From positions 62,001 to 126,000 of the forward strand of contig CABQJK010000002.1 in NCBI GenBank assembly GCA_902464495.1: a stretch of 64,000 nucleotides of DNA, given 5' to 3'. This document shows, one piece after another, positions 54,304 to 62,810 of this stretch. A program made the position numbers and the translations under genes. The notes beneath the pieces are model-generated. The model searched no databases. It saw only the letters and a program-made list of their open reading frames with translations, and was not told where the DNA came from. Position 1 is the first letter of the stretch, and the number at the start of each line of letters is the position of its first letter. This DNA comes from an uncultured Collinsella sp. Lineage in GTDB: Bacteria; Actinomycetota; Coriobacteriia; Coriobacteriales; Coriobacteriaceae.

Positions 54304-55799
54304 ACGCCCTCCTCGATAATGCGGTAGACATACTCCATGTCGAGCGCCCCGCGCACGACGTCGGCCAGGCGGTCGAACTCACGCGCACGGTGATCGGCCG
54401 CGGACGCCGCGCCCGCGTCACCCACGACGCTCTCGGGCAGGCCGCGCATGCGCGCGAGCGAGCGCGCGAGGGCGAGCGCCACCCCCGGTTCGTCGAACAG
54501 GCCGTGGAGATAGGTTCCGAACACGTTACCGCAGGCCGCGCCTTCCGGTTTGCCGCCAATCGTGCCCGCAGGGGCGCAGGAGACGGTCGTTTCGCCGTCG
54601 TGAATCTCGTACCCGCGCGCCATCATGCCGTTCCACACCGAGAACGCGCCTTGGGCGCCCGTGATGCGCAGTGCCGACTGGGCGAGGCGCTTTTCCTCCT
54701 TGAAAACCGTACTTGCAGGGATGAGCCCGAGCCCGCGCGCGGTGCCAGCGCCTTCCCTGCCGTGCGGGTCGGAAAGCTCGTCTCCCAAAAGCTGGTAGCC
54801 TCCGCATATGCCGAGCACCGGCGTGCCCGCGCCCGAAAGCGCGCGTACACAGGCTCCGATGCCGCTAGCCGCAAGCCAACGCGCGTCGTCGAGCGTAGTC
54901 TTCGAGCCGGGAAGCACCACCAGGTCGGGTCGGCCCAGATCGGTCGTCGAGGAAACGTAGCGCACGCCCACGCCGGGCACGCGCGAAAGCGGGTCGAAGT
55001 CGGTGAAGTTCGACAGATGCGGAAGACGCACGACGGCGACGTCGATGACGCCGCGCGCCTCGCGGGCAGATAGGCGCGGCGCGAGCGAGTCCTCGTCGTC
55101 CAGGTCAAGCGTAAGATACGGCACGACCCCCACGACGGGAACCCCGCACATCTTCTCGAGCGGGGCCAAACCCGGGCGCAGGATTTCCACATCGCCGCGG
55201 AACTTGTTCACCACAAGCCCCCGCAAAAGCGCGCGGTCCTCGGGCGCAAGGAGCGCGACCGTGCCGTAGAGCTGGGCAAATACCCCGCCCGGGTCGATGT
55301 CGCCCGCAAGCAGCACGGGGGAGGACACGGCGCGCGCGAGCCCCATGTTGACGATGTCATTTTCGGCAAGGTTGATTTCGGCGGGGCTGCCGGCGCCCTC
55401 GATGACGATGACGTCGTTTTCCTCCGCGAGCGAATCGAACGCCTCCAAAATCTGCGGCATGAGCGCCTTCTTTCGCGCGAAGTAGTCCCTCGCAGCGAAG
55501 GCTCCCTGCGCCTTGCCGGCCACGATGAGCTGGCTTCGGTGGCCGCTTTCGGGCTTGAGCAGGATGGGGTTCATGCGCACGTCGGGCGCGATGCCGCACG
55601 CCTCGGCCTGCATGATCTGGGCGCGCCCCATCTCGAGCCCGTCGGCCGTGACACCGCTGTTGAGTGCCATGTTCTGGCTCTTGAAGGGAGTCACGCGCAG
55701 GCCGTCCTGCGAAAGCACGCGGCACAGCCCCGCCGCGAGCAGGCTCTTCCCCGCGTTCGACATGGTGCCCTGGATCATGATGGTCTTGGCCCTACCCAC
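54300..55799 (-). CDS. cobQ: Cobyric acid synthase
   Basis: The 499-residue glutamine-dependent enzyme amidates four carboxylates of adenosylcobyrinic diamide. It begins GRAKTIMIQGTMSNAGKSLL (P-loop variant), continues PFKSQNMALNSGV, and has the class I glutaminase site GICGGYQLLG (Cys) and GTYLHGLFD (His). The GTG at 55799 has AAGGAGG 9 nt upstream and overlaps the cobD stop by 8 nt; the frame is open from 56036. Length equals that of typical CobQ/CbiP. Confidence 0.93.
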   Translation of the reverse strand: MGRAKTIMIQGTMSNAGKSLLAAGLCRVLSQDGLRVTPFKSQNMALNSGVTADGLEMGRAQIMQAEACGIAPDVRMNPILLKPESGHRSQLIVAGKAQGAFAARDYFARKKALMPQILEAFDSLAEENDVIVIEGAGSPAEINLAENDIVNMGLARAVSSPVLLAGDIDPGGVFAQLYGTVALLAPEDRALLRGLVVNKFRGDVEILRPGLAPLEKMCGVPVVGVVPYLTLDLDDEDSLAPRLSAREARGVIDVAVVRLPHLSNFTDFDPLSRVPGVGVRYVSSTTDLGRPDLVVLPGSKTTLDDARWLAASGIGACVRALSGAGTPVLGICGGYQLLGDELSDPHGREGAGTARGLGLIPASTVFKEEKRLAQSALRITGAQGAFSVWNGMMARGYEIHDGETTVSCAPAGTIGGKPEGAACGNVFGTYLHGLFDEPGVALALARSLARMRGLPESVVGDAGAASAADHRAREFDRLADVVRGALDMEYVYRIIEEGV

Positions 55800-57015
55800 G
55801 GGTATCGACCTCCTTCGCCAAGCCTCGGCCATCCGCGCCCGCCATAGCGCCGCTGAAAGAAGCGCCGCCCCGTTCGTCGGGTTCGCCTTCGCCCGATGCG
55901 TCTTCCGCCCGAAGCGCACGGCCGAACGCCATCGCAAGCCGGGCGTTCTCCTTGCGCGTGCGCACCGCGACGCGGCACCAGAAACGGGACAGTACCGAAA
56001 ACGAGTCGCACGTGCGGACCAAAACCCCCTGATCATACAGGCGCTCGGGGATGTCTTTCGCCGGCGTGCGGACTAAAAGGAAGTTCGCATCCGACGGCAC
56101 GACGGAAAGCCCGAGCGAGGAGAGCTCGTGGGAAAGCCACGCTCGCTCGCCCTCCAATACATCGCGCGTGCGCGAGACGTATTCGACGTCTTCCAGGGCG
56201 GCGATACCCGCGGCCTCGGCGACCGAAGAGACGGGCCACGCCTGCCCCGCCCGGCGAATCCCCTCGATGAGTTGGGCGTTTCCGCTGATCAGATATCCCA
56301 ACCGCAACCCCGCCATTCCGTAGAGCTTGGTGAACGCGGAGAGCACGGCCACATGGCGCGAACACGCGGCGCGTGCGGCCACGCTCCTTTCGCGGGCGTC
56401 GGGCGCAAATCCGAGGAAGCACTCGTCCACGACGAGCAGCGCGCCCACCTGCTCGCAGCGGCAAGCCGCGGCCTCGATCACGCTGGGGTCGACGAGGCGC
56501 CCCGTCGGGTTGTTCGGATTGCAGAGGTACGCCACGTCTCCCGGCCCCTCGATCGCGCGGGCGAAGGAGGCGGGCACGTCGAAGTCGTCGGCTTCGGAGA
56601 GCGGGAACTCCTGCACGCATGCGCCGTAGTACGATGCCGCCTCCGCATATTCAGAGAACGTCGGCGCGCACACGACGATGCGTTTCGGGCGCACCGCCGC
56701 GGCGAGCCGCCAGATGATGTCGGACGCGCCCGCGCCGCAGACGATAGTATCTTCGGGAATGCCCTGGTCGCGCGCTAGCGCGCGAACGAGGGCGAGGCTT
56801 TCCCTATCGGGGTAGGCGTCGATTCGAGAAAGCGCCTTGCAAGCTGCGGCGACGGCGCGCGGCGAGGGGCCTGCCGGATTCACGTTCACCGAGAAGTCAA
56901 TGAGGTCGGAGGCACCCCCTTCGCAAGCGATGCCGAGCGATTGCGCGCTGCCCCCATGCGTGCGGGCGCGCAGGATTCCCCCGGCAGCCCGGGGCGCGGC
57001 GTGGCCTTTCCTCAT
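55792..57015 (-). CDS. cobD: Threonine-phosphate decarboxylase-like aminotransferase
   Basis: The 407-residue PLP enzyme is of the HisC/CobD group. It is expected to make (R)-1-aminopropan-2-ol phosphate for the nucleotide loop. Seen are DFSVNVNPAGPSP, CGAGASDIIWRL, YLCNPNNPTGRL, VVDECFLGF and SAFTKLYGMAGLRLGYL (PLP-binding Lys). About 40 extra residues at the C-terminus are low-complexity Gly/Ala/Asp. The ATG at 57015 overlaps cbiB by 4 nt. A histidinol-phosphate aminotransferase is possible from sequence, but the location favours CobD. Confidence 0.88.
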   Translation of the reverse strand: MRKGHAAPRAAGGILRARTHGGSAQSLGIACEGGASDLIDFSVNVNPAGPSPRAVAAACKALSRIDAYPDRESLALVRALARDQGIPEDTIVCGAGASDIIWRLAAAVRPKRIVVCAPTFSEYAEAASYYGACVQEFPLSEADDFDVPASFARAIEGPGDVAYLCNPNNPTGRLVDPSVIEAAACRCEQVGALLVVDECFLGFAPDARERSVAARAACSRHVAVLSAFTKLYGMAGLRLGYLISGNAQLIEGIRRAGQAWPVSSVAEAAGIAALEDVEYVSRTRDVLEGERAWLSHELSSLGLSVVPSDANFLLVRTPAKDIPERLYDQGVLVRTCDSFSVLSRFWCRVAVRTRKENARLAMAFGRALRAEDASGEGEPDERGGASFSGAMAGADGRGLAKEVDTRG

Positions 57016-57986
57016 GCCATCGCCCCCACGGCGAGCACGACCGCCGCGCGCGCGGCGCCGAAGACGACGAGCGCGCATACGGACGCGGCGAGCATGAGCC
57101 TTGTCGCCCGGGCGATGTCGCCCCACTCGATTTCGTGGGACGCGTCGCCTATCGTCGGTTTCTCAACGAGCTTGCCGAAATACACCGCGGGTCCTGCCAG
57201 GCGCAGTCCGAGCGCACCCGCGCACGCCGACTCGGTCTGCGCCGCGTTCGGGCTCGCATGGCGACGCCTGTCGCGGCGCCAGATGCGCGCCGCCCCGCGC
57301 GCGTCGAGCCCGACGATCGGGCACACGGCGATCATGAGCAGGGCCGATAAGCGCGAGGGAATCCAGTTCACCGCATCGTCGAGGCGCGCCGAGGCGCAGC
57401 CGAAGTCGATGTAGCGCTCGTTTTTGTAGCCCACCATGCTGTCGAGCGTGTTCGCCGCCTTGTACGCCATGCCCAAGGGCGCACCCCCGATCATAAGGTA
57501 GAAAAGCGGCGCGATGACACCGTCGCTCGCGTTCTCCGCCACCGTTTCCACGGCGGCGCGCGCGACGCCCTGCTCGTCGAGAACAGACGTATCGCGTCCC
57601 ACGATGAGCCCGACGGCTTCGCGCGCCGCGACAAGTCCGCCCTTCGAGAACGCGCGGGCAACGGCCAGGCTCTGGCGGCGCAGCTCGCATGCCGCGAGAA
57701 TCTGATAGCTCGCCCATGCCTCGGCCACGAAGCGCAAGCCGGAGTGAACCATGCCGCAAAGATGCAGGATTCCCCAGGTCAAAAGCCCACACGCAAGCGG
57801 AAGCGCCACGGCGAGCACAAGCCCTGCGGCGCGCGTGCCCGCGGACGTTTGCGGGAATGCGCCCCGCAGGCGGCCTTCGGCCCACGTGATCGCGCGCCCC
57901 ATGGCGACGACGGGATGGGGAAGCCAGCGCGGGTCGCCGAAGGCAAGGTCGGCCGCGAACCCGGCGGCGACGGCAAGAATCGTCAT
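57012..57986 (-). CDS. cbiB: Adenosylcobinamide-phosphate synthase
   Basis: This 324-residue membrane protein attaches aminopropanol (phosphate) to adenosylcobyric acid. It has about 4-5 hydrophobic segments. Family motifs are DLAFGDPRWLPHPVVAMG near the N-terminus, ETVAENASDGVIAPLFY in the middle, and KAANTLDSMVGYKNERY. The ATG at 57986 shares one base with the previous stop (TGATG). The frame is open to 58265, but the upstream part lies within the neighbouring gene. Confidence 0.93.
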   Translation of the reverse strand: MTILAVAAGFAADLAFGDPRWLPHPVVAMGRAITWAEGRLRGAFPQTSAGTRAAGLVLAVALPLACGLLTWGILHLCGMVHSGLRFVAEAWASYQILAACELRRQSLAVARAFSKGGLVAAREAVGLIVGRDTSVLDEQGVARAAVETVAENASDGVIAPLFYLMIGGAPLGMAYKAANTLDSMVGYKNERYIDFGCASARLDDAVNWIPSRLSALLMIAVCPIVGLDARGAARIWRRDRRRHASPNAAQTESACAGALGLRLAGPAVYFGKLVEKPTIGDASHEIEWGDIARATRLMLAASVCALVVFGAARAAVVLAVGAMA

Positions 57987-58987
57987 CACCGGGCATCGCC
58001 CCCCGAAGCGGGGCGAACGTCGCGAAGGCAGCGCCCATCCCAAGTGGCGGCCCATGCGCCGTCCGGCTCGGTATGCACGTCGAAGTATCCCATTTTCGGG
58101 ACAGCTAGCTCGGAGAGCAGCGCTTTCACGGTACCCGCGTGAACGACGAAGACGGCGCGCCCACTCCCCTGGGCGCGCTCCGATTCGCACGCCTCCCGAA
58201 ACGCCGCGATGACGCGGCGGGTGAAATCGCTCTTGCCCTCGCCATGCGGGCAGCGCGTCTCGCACCAGGAGTCTACCCAGGCGCGATAGCGCGCATCCTC
58301 TTTAAGCTCGGCGGCGCTTCGCCCCTCGAAGTCGCCGAAATCCATCTCGCGCAGACCGGGGCACGCCATAAGCTCCGCGTTCGGGAAGAGGATGCGCGCC
58401 GTCTGGTCGGTGCGGGCCATGCCGCTCGTGATAACACGGAACACGTCACGATCGCACGCGAGGTCGCGCAAAGCGCGCTCGCCCGCACTCGACAGGGGCT
58501 CGTCGGTGCCCGCCCCGCTGTAGCGATGGTCTTCCGTGCCCGCCGTGGCACCATGGCGCACGAAGACGACTTCCAAAGGCGCACCCGCGCCCTGCGTCCC
58601 TCGAGGTGCATCGGCAAGGTTTCCTTTGATGACCTGGGGAATCCCGCACGTCATGCGCACGACGACGTCGGCGCGCGCAGCGAGCGCGCATCCCAGGCGC
58701 CCCGCGCGCTCGCGCCATTGGGCGTCTTCCGCACTCATGGGGACGACCCCCGAGCCGACCAAGGGCAGAATCACTGCGTCGAAGCCGATCAGCCGCTCGA
58801 GCGCCCGGTCAGCGTCGAGCGCGCGTACGAGTTCCTCAGCACGGTATGCGACGCGGCCGGCAAAAGCCGCGGGCACGCCGCCCTCCGCAAGCTGCGCCGC
58901 ATCGACGAAATCGTCCGCCGCGAACCCGAGATTTTCGCGCACGAAGGTCCTCTTCCCCGAATGCGCGCCACCTACCACGAGCATCAT
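57986..58987 (-). CDS. Fusion of degenerate CobU-like domain and CobC-type histidine phosphatase
   Basis: The 333-residue protein has two parts. Residues 1 to about 135 resemble CobU: LVVGGAHSGKRTFV at the N-terminus and MTCGIPQVIKG at the end, as in true CobU. But the P-loop reads GKR instead of GKS/T, and the CobU active-site Arg-His segment is not visible. From about residue 140 a histidine phosphatase follows (VFVRHGATAGTEDH, ITSGMARTDQTA, REMDFGDFEGRS, VVHAGTVKALL), as in alpha-ribazole phosphatase CobC. It probably dephosphorylates alpha-ribazole-5-phosphate or adenosylcobalamin phosphate. The ATG overlaps cobS by 4 nt. Confidence 0.85.
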   Translation of the reverse strand: MMLVVGGAHSGKRTFVRENLGFAADDFVDAAQLAEGGVPAAFAGRVAYRAEELVRALDADRALERLIGFDAVILPLVGSGVVPMSAEDAQWRERAGRLGCALAARADVVVRMTCGIPQVIKGNLADAPRGTQGAGAPLEVVFVRHGATAGTEDHRYSGAGTDEPLSSAGERALRDLACDRDVFRVITSGMARTDQTARILFPNAELMACPGLREMDFGDFEGRSAAELKEDARYRAWVDSWCETRCPHGEGKSDFTRRVIAAFREACESERAQGSGRAVFVVHAGTVKALLSELAVPKMGYFDVHTEPDGAWAATWDGRCLRDVRPASGGDAR

Positions 58988-59751
58988 AGGAGCATGCCCC
59001 CCACCACCAGCATGGCAAGCATCGCGAGCTCGGCCCATTGCAGAAACCATCCGGCCAAATCCCCCGTCACCCCGCCGAAGCGGGACAGGGCAACATGGCG
59101 GTACCACGCGAGCACCAAAAGCCCCGCCACCGCCATAAAGGCGCCGACGGCCTGAGCGCACGCGACCATCCCTGCAGCCGAAGCCGCAGCGAAAGCGCAA
59201 AGCGGCACGACGATCGCCGCGCGCTTCTTCGCAGGCGAGAGCCCCGCGGCCATGCCGTCCGCCCGCGCGGCAGGCCAGCATTCAACGGCGAGTCCCGAAA
59301 GCGCGCGGGAGAACACGAGCGAGCACAGAAGCGCGAGGAACGCCCCCGCCGTAAGCGGCAGCGCGGTGAACAGGGAAAACTGCAGAATAAGGTACACAAC
59401 AACACCGATGACCCCGAAGGCGCCCGCCCGCGGGTCGTGCATGATCTCGAGCTTTCGCTCGCGCGGGGCCCAACTTGCAAGCGCATCGGAGGTGTCGCAG
59501 AGCCCGTCTAGGTGGATGCCTCCCGTCACCGCCACAGGCAGCGCCACGAGCACGGCCGCGACGATGGTCGCGGGCACGCCGAGCAGGTTCGCAACGTGTC
59601 CCCACGCCGTCATGAGGAACCCTTCCGCAAGGCCCACCAGGGGAAACGCGGCAAGTGCATGGGTTGACCCGAAATCGGTCCAGGCCGATTTCGGGACGGG
59701 GATGCGCGAGAACGTTCCGAACGCCGCGCCGATTGCCTCTACCATCTTCAC
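58984..59751 (-). CDS. cobS: Adenosylcobinamide-GDP ribazoletransferase
   Basis: This 255-residue membrane enzyme joins alpha-ribazole to adenosylcobinamide-GDP, the last step of the nucleotide loop. It has about 6 hydrophobic segments and the family motif GGIHLDGLCDTSDAL followed by IMHDPRAGAFGV (Asp residues for the metal). The GTG at 59751 overlaps cobU by 4 nt (GTGA). Confidence 0.94.
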   Translation of the reverse strand: MKMVEAIGAAFGTFSRIPVPKSAWTDFGSTHALAAFPLVGLAEGFLMTAWGHVANLLGVPATIVAAVLVALPVAVTGGIHLDGLCDTSDALASWAPRERKLEIMHDPRAGAFGVIGVVVYLILQFSLFTALPLTAGAFLALLCSLVFSRALSGLAVECWPAARADGMAAGLSPAKKRAAIVVPLCAFAAASAAGMVACAQAVGAFMAVAGLLVLAWYRHVALSRFGGVTGDLAGWFLQWAELAMLAMLVVGGMLL

Positions 59752-60296
59752 CTTGTAGGTCCTTCACCTTTCATCCACACGGGAATCCCGCATACCACTT
59801 CGACTGCGTGGTCGGCCAGCGCCGCCACGCCCGCGTTCACGCGCGCGAGCGCGCGCCTCCATGCCTCGGTCCCCTCATCGTAGCGCATCCCATCGGCGAA
59901 CACGTCGACGGTGACCACCACCGTATATGCAGCGGCCTGAGCGAGCCGTTCGATGCCTCCGAGCACCTCGCGCGCCGCAGCGTCTGGGTCACGTGGGGAC
60001 AAGCCGCCTTCCGCGAAAAGCTCGTTCGCAACCAGGTTGCCCACGTCCTCCAAAAGAAGCGTGCAGCCGCGCGGAAGCCCGGGCACTGCGGCACCCACGT
60101 CACGCGTGCGCTCGAGGGTGGAAAACCCCTTGCCCTCGCGCAGCGCCCGATGGCGCGCGATGCGGCGGGCGCCCTCTTCCCCGAAGGGCTCCATCGTTGC
60201 CAGGTACACGCGGGAGCCGTCGTGCCCGAGGCACAGGGACTCAGCGTAGGCGCTCTTGCCGCTCGCGGCGGCGCCGATGACGAGCGTCACCGTCAT
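59748..60296 (-). CDS. cobU: Adenosylcobinamide kinase/guanylyltransferase
   Basis: This 182-residue bifunctional enzyme phosphorylates adenosylcobinamide and adds GMP. The P-loop is intact (VIGAAASGKSAYAES). IARHRALREG contains the His that carries the GMP. LLLEDVGNLVANELF and VVCGIPVWMKG match the family. It overlaps cobT and cobS by 4 nt each. A second, degenerate CobU-like domain lies two genes downstream. Confidence 0.94.
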   Translation of the reverse strand: MTVTLVIGAAASGKSAYAESLCLGHDGSRVYLATMEPFGEEGARRIARHRALREGKGFSTLERTRDVGAAVPGLPRGCTLLLEDVGNLVANELFAEGGLSPRDPDAAAREVLGGIERLAQAAAYTVVVTVDVFADGMRYDEGTEAWRRALARVNAGVAALADHAVEVVCGIPVWMKGEGPTR

Positions 60297-61435
60297 TTCC
60301 CGGCCTCGAAATGCTCGTAAGCAGCCATGCCAGTCGCCGTGAACGTCTTCCCATCCCGGTACACGCGCAGCGCCGAATCCAGAAGGGGGAGATACGCCAT
60401 GGCGCCCGCGCCCTCGCCCAAGTGCATGCCTGCGTCGAGGGGCGCCTTTATGCCGAGCTCGCGAAGGAGCTCCCGGCTTGCGGGTTCGCTTGATGCGTGG
60501 GTGCCCACGAGGTAGCCCAAGGCGTTGGGGCACAGGCGCGCCGCGCACAGGGCCGCCGTGCAGGATATGACCCCGTCGAGGAGCGCCGGCGCCTTCGAGA
60601 CCGCGGCCCCCAGGTAGAAGCCGCACATCGCAGCGATGTCGAAGCCGCCCACCTTCGAGAGCACGTCGATCGGGTCGGCGGGATCGGGCGAGTTCGCGTC
60701 GATAGCGCGCTCGACCACGTCGCGCTTGCGCGCGAGCGAGGCGTCCGAGAGCCCCGCGCCGCGCCCGACAAGGCTCCGCGCGTCCGCCCGGATGAGCACT
60801 GCGGCCACCGCCGCCGAGGTGGTCGTGTTGCCGATGCCCATCTCGCCCGCGGCGAGAAGGCGCACGCCGGCGCGGGCAAGCCCGCACGCGACGGCGATTC
60901 CAACCTCGATCGCGCGCACGGCCCCATCGCGAGACATAGCGGAGCCGTGAGCGATGTTGCCGCTCCCCCGCCGCACGTTCGCGCGCACCATGCGCGCGTC
61001 TTCTATGCCCCGGGCCATACCCACGTCGACGGGCACGACCTCGGCACCCGCGAACGCCGCCATGCGGCAGGCGCTCGCGGCCCCCTCGCACATGTTGCGC
61101 GCGACGGCTCGCGTCACATCTTGCCCGCTTTGCGACACGCCTTCGGCAACGACCCCGTTGTCGGAGAAGAATACCGCGAGCGCACGGGGAAACTCGGCCA
61201 CCTCGGCGCTCCCCTGAGCTGCGGCGATACACGCGACGGCGTCTTCAAAGTCGCCCAATCCCCCCAAGGGGTGCGCGATGGAGTCCCACGCGGCGTACGC
61301 GGCGGCACGGGCGCACTCGTCTGCGGGCGCGATCCGGGAAAGCGCGGCTTCGAGCACGGCGCCCGGCGCCGACGAGAACGCGCGCTCGACTTCCTCGCGG
61401 ATGCAGGCAAGCGCGGTTTCGGTTGCTTCAGCCAT
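60293..61435 (-). CDS. cobT: Nicotinate-nucleotide-dimethylbenzimidazole phosphoribosyltransferase
   Basis: The 380-residue enzyme makes alpha-ribazole phosphate from the lower-ligand base. The motifs are VFFSDNGVVAEGVSQ, MGIGNTTTSAAV in the phosphate site, and HLGEGAGAM with the catalytic Glu. The ATG at 61435 lies within the end of cbiA (8-nt overlap) and has AGGAGG just before it. The base activated cannot be read from the sequence. No bluB or bza genes for making dimethylbenzimidazole are in view. Confidence 0.94.
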   Translation of the reverse strand: MAEATETALACIREEVERAFSSAPGAVLEAALSRIAPADECARAAAYAAWDSIAHPLGGLGDFEDAVACIAAAQGSAEVAEFPRALAVFFSDNGVVAEGVSQSGQDVTRAVARNMCEGAASACRMAAFAGAEVVPVDVGMARGIEDARMVRANVRRGSGNIAHGSAMSRDGAVRAIEVGIAVACGLARAGVRLLAAGEMGIGNTTTSAAVAAVLIRADARSLVGRGAGLSDASLARKRDVVERAIDANSPDPADPIDVLSKVGGFDIAAMCGFYLGAAVSKAPALLDGVISCTAALCAARLCPNALGYLVGTHASSEPASRELLRELGIKAPLDAGMHLGEGAGAMAYLPLLDSALRVYRDGKTFTATGMAAYEHFEAGK

Positions 61436-62810
61436 GCCGCCTCCTCTCTGCGAACGACGCTGCGGCAGACGCGAACGCGCGCGCAACGTCGGGGTTCGCA
61501 GGATAGTACACATGCGGGAAGCCCGCCACCAGGGACGGGGTGGTCGTCATGCACGGCCAGCCCTTGTCGCGCCGGGGCTTCTGCGCCCAAAAGTCGCCGC
61601 CCGGGCAGGTGGACTGCCAGTAGTGGAACTCGTGCGCGCGGATGCGTGTGCCGCGCGGCCCGTAGAGCCCGTCGCGTTGGGAAGTAAGCTCCACGTACCC
61701 GAAATGGGACAGCCTTCCCCCGTTCTCGCTTGCGCCCTCAAGGGCGCCCGCAACAGGCCAGCGCCACCCCTCGCTATCGGCGATTTCGCGCTGCAGGTAC
61801 AGAAACCCACCGCATTCGGCGACCGTCGGCATGCCGGATTCCACCGCGCGCCGCACCGCCTCGCGCATCGACACGTTCTCGGAGAGCTGCCGCGCATGGA
61901 GCTCCGGGTAGCCGCCCCCCAGATAGAGGGCGCTTGTCCCCCGGGGCAACTCGCTATCACACAGGGGGCTGAAAAAGGCCAGCTCGCAACCCAGGTCCTC
62001 GAGCGCGCGCAGATTCTCCTCGTAATAGAACGAGAACGCCTCGTCACGCGCGACGGAGACGATGGGCCGCGCTCCCGCGATCGGCTCCAACCGGTAAGGT
62101 TCCTCGCGGATATCGGGTGCCGTCGCCGCTATTTCGAGCAAGCGGTCGACGTCGATGCTCTTTTCCACCAGCTCGGCCATCTTGTCGATGCGCGCGGAGA
62201 GCTGCTCGACCTCGTCGGCGGTCACAAGCCCCAGATGCCGGCTTTCGAGCGAGAACGCCTCGTCGGCGGGGATATTCCCCAAAACCGCGACGCCCGTGTG
62301 CTTCTCGATCGCAGGCGCCGCGTAGGCGCAGGCAGCGGCGCTCGTCTTGTTCAGCACGACGCCGCGCACGTTCGCACAAGGCAGGAACTCGGCAATGCCG
62401 CGGATTACGGCGGCGAGCGATAAAGACGCCCCGCGCCCGTTCACCACTAAAACGACCGGCGTTTCCGTGTCGCGCGCAACCTGGTAGCTGCTCGCGTCGG
62501 CCACGCCGGGCGCCATGCCGTCGTAGAAGCCCATGACCCCCTCGAGCACCGCGACATCCGCGCCCGCGGCGCCGCGTGCGAGCAGGGCGCGCAGCGTCGG
62601 GGCATCGGTGAAGAAGCCGTCTAAGTTGCCCGAGCGCGCGCCCACGACGCGGCGATGAAAAAGCGGGTCAATGTAGTCGGGGCCGCATTTGAAGGCCGCG
62701 CATGCAAGGCCGCGGCGCGCGAGCGCGCGCAGGAGCGCGCACATTACGACCGTCTTGCCGCTCCCGCTCGAGGGCGCAGCGACCATGAAGCGCGGGATGG
62801 ACGTGCTCAC
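61428..62810 (-). CDS. cbiA: Cobyrinic acid a,c-diamide synthase
   Basis: The 460-residue glutamine amidotransferase amidates the a and c side chains. The N-terminal dethiobiotin-synthetase-like domain has VAAPSSGSGKTVV and FKCGPDYIDPLFH. The glutaminase half has LYLGGGYPEL and VAECGGFLYLQ with the catalytic Cys, then HEFHYW. The GTG at 62810 overlaps the cbiET stop by 4 nt (GTGA); the frame is open to 62924 inside the upstream gene. Confidence 0.94.
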   Translation of the reverse strand: MSTSIPRFMVAAPSSGSGKTVVMCALLRALARRGLACAAFKCGPDYIDPLFHRRVVGARSGNLDGFFTDAPTLRALLARGAAGADVAVLEGVMGFYDGMAPGVADASSYQVARDTETPVVLVVNGRGASLSLAAVIRGIAEFLPCANVRGVVLNKTSAAACAYAAPAIEKHTGVAVLGNIPADEAFSLESRHLGLVTADEVEQLSARIDKMAELVEKSIDVDRLLEIAATAPDIREEPYRLEPIAGARPIVSVARDEAFSFYYEENLRALEDLGCELAFFSPLCDSELPRGTSALYLGGGYPELHARQLSENVSMREAVRRAVESGMPTVAECGGFLYLQREIADSEGWRWPVAGALEGASENGGRLSHFGYVELTSQRDGLYGPRGTRIRAHEFHYWQSTCPGGDFWAQKPRRDKGWPCMTTTPSLVAGFPHVYYPANPDVARAFASAAASFAERRRHG

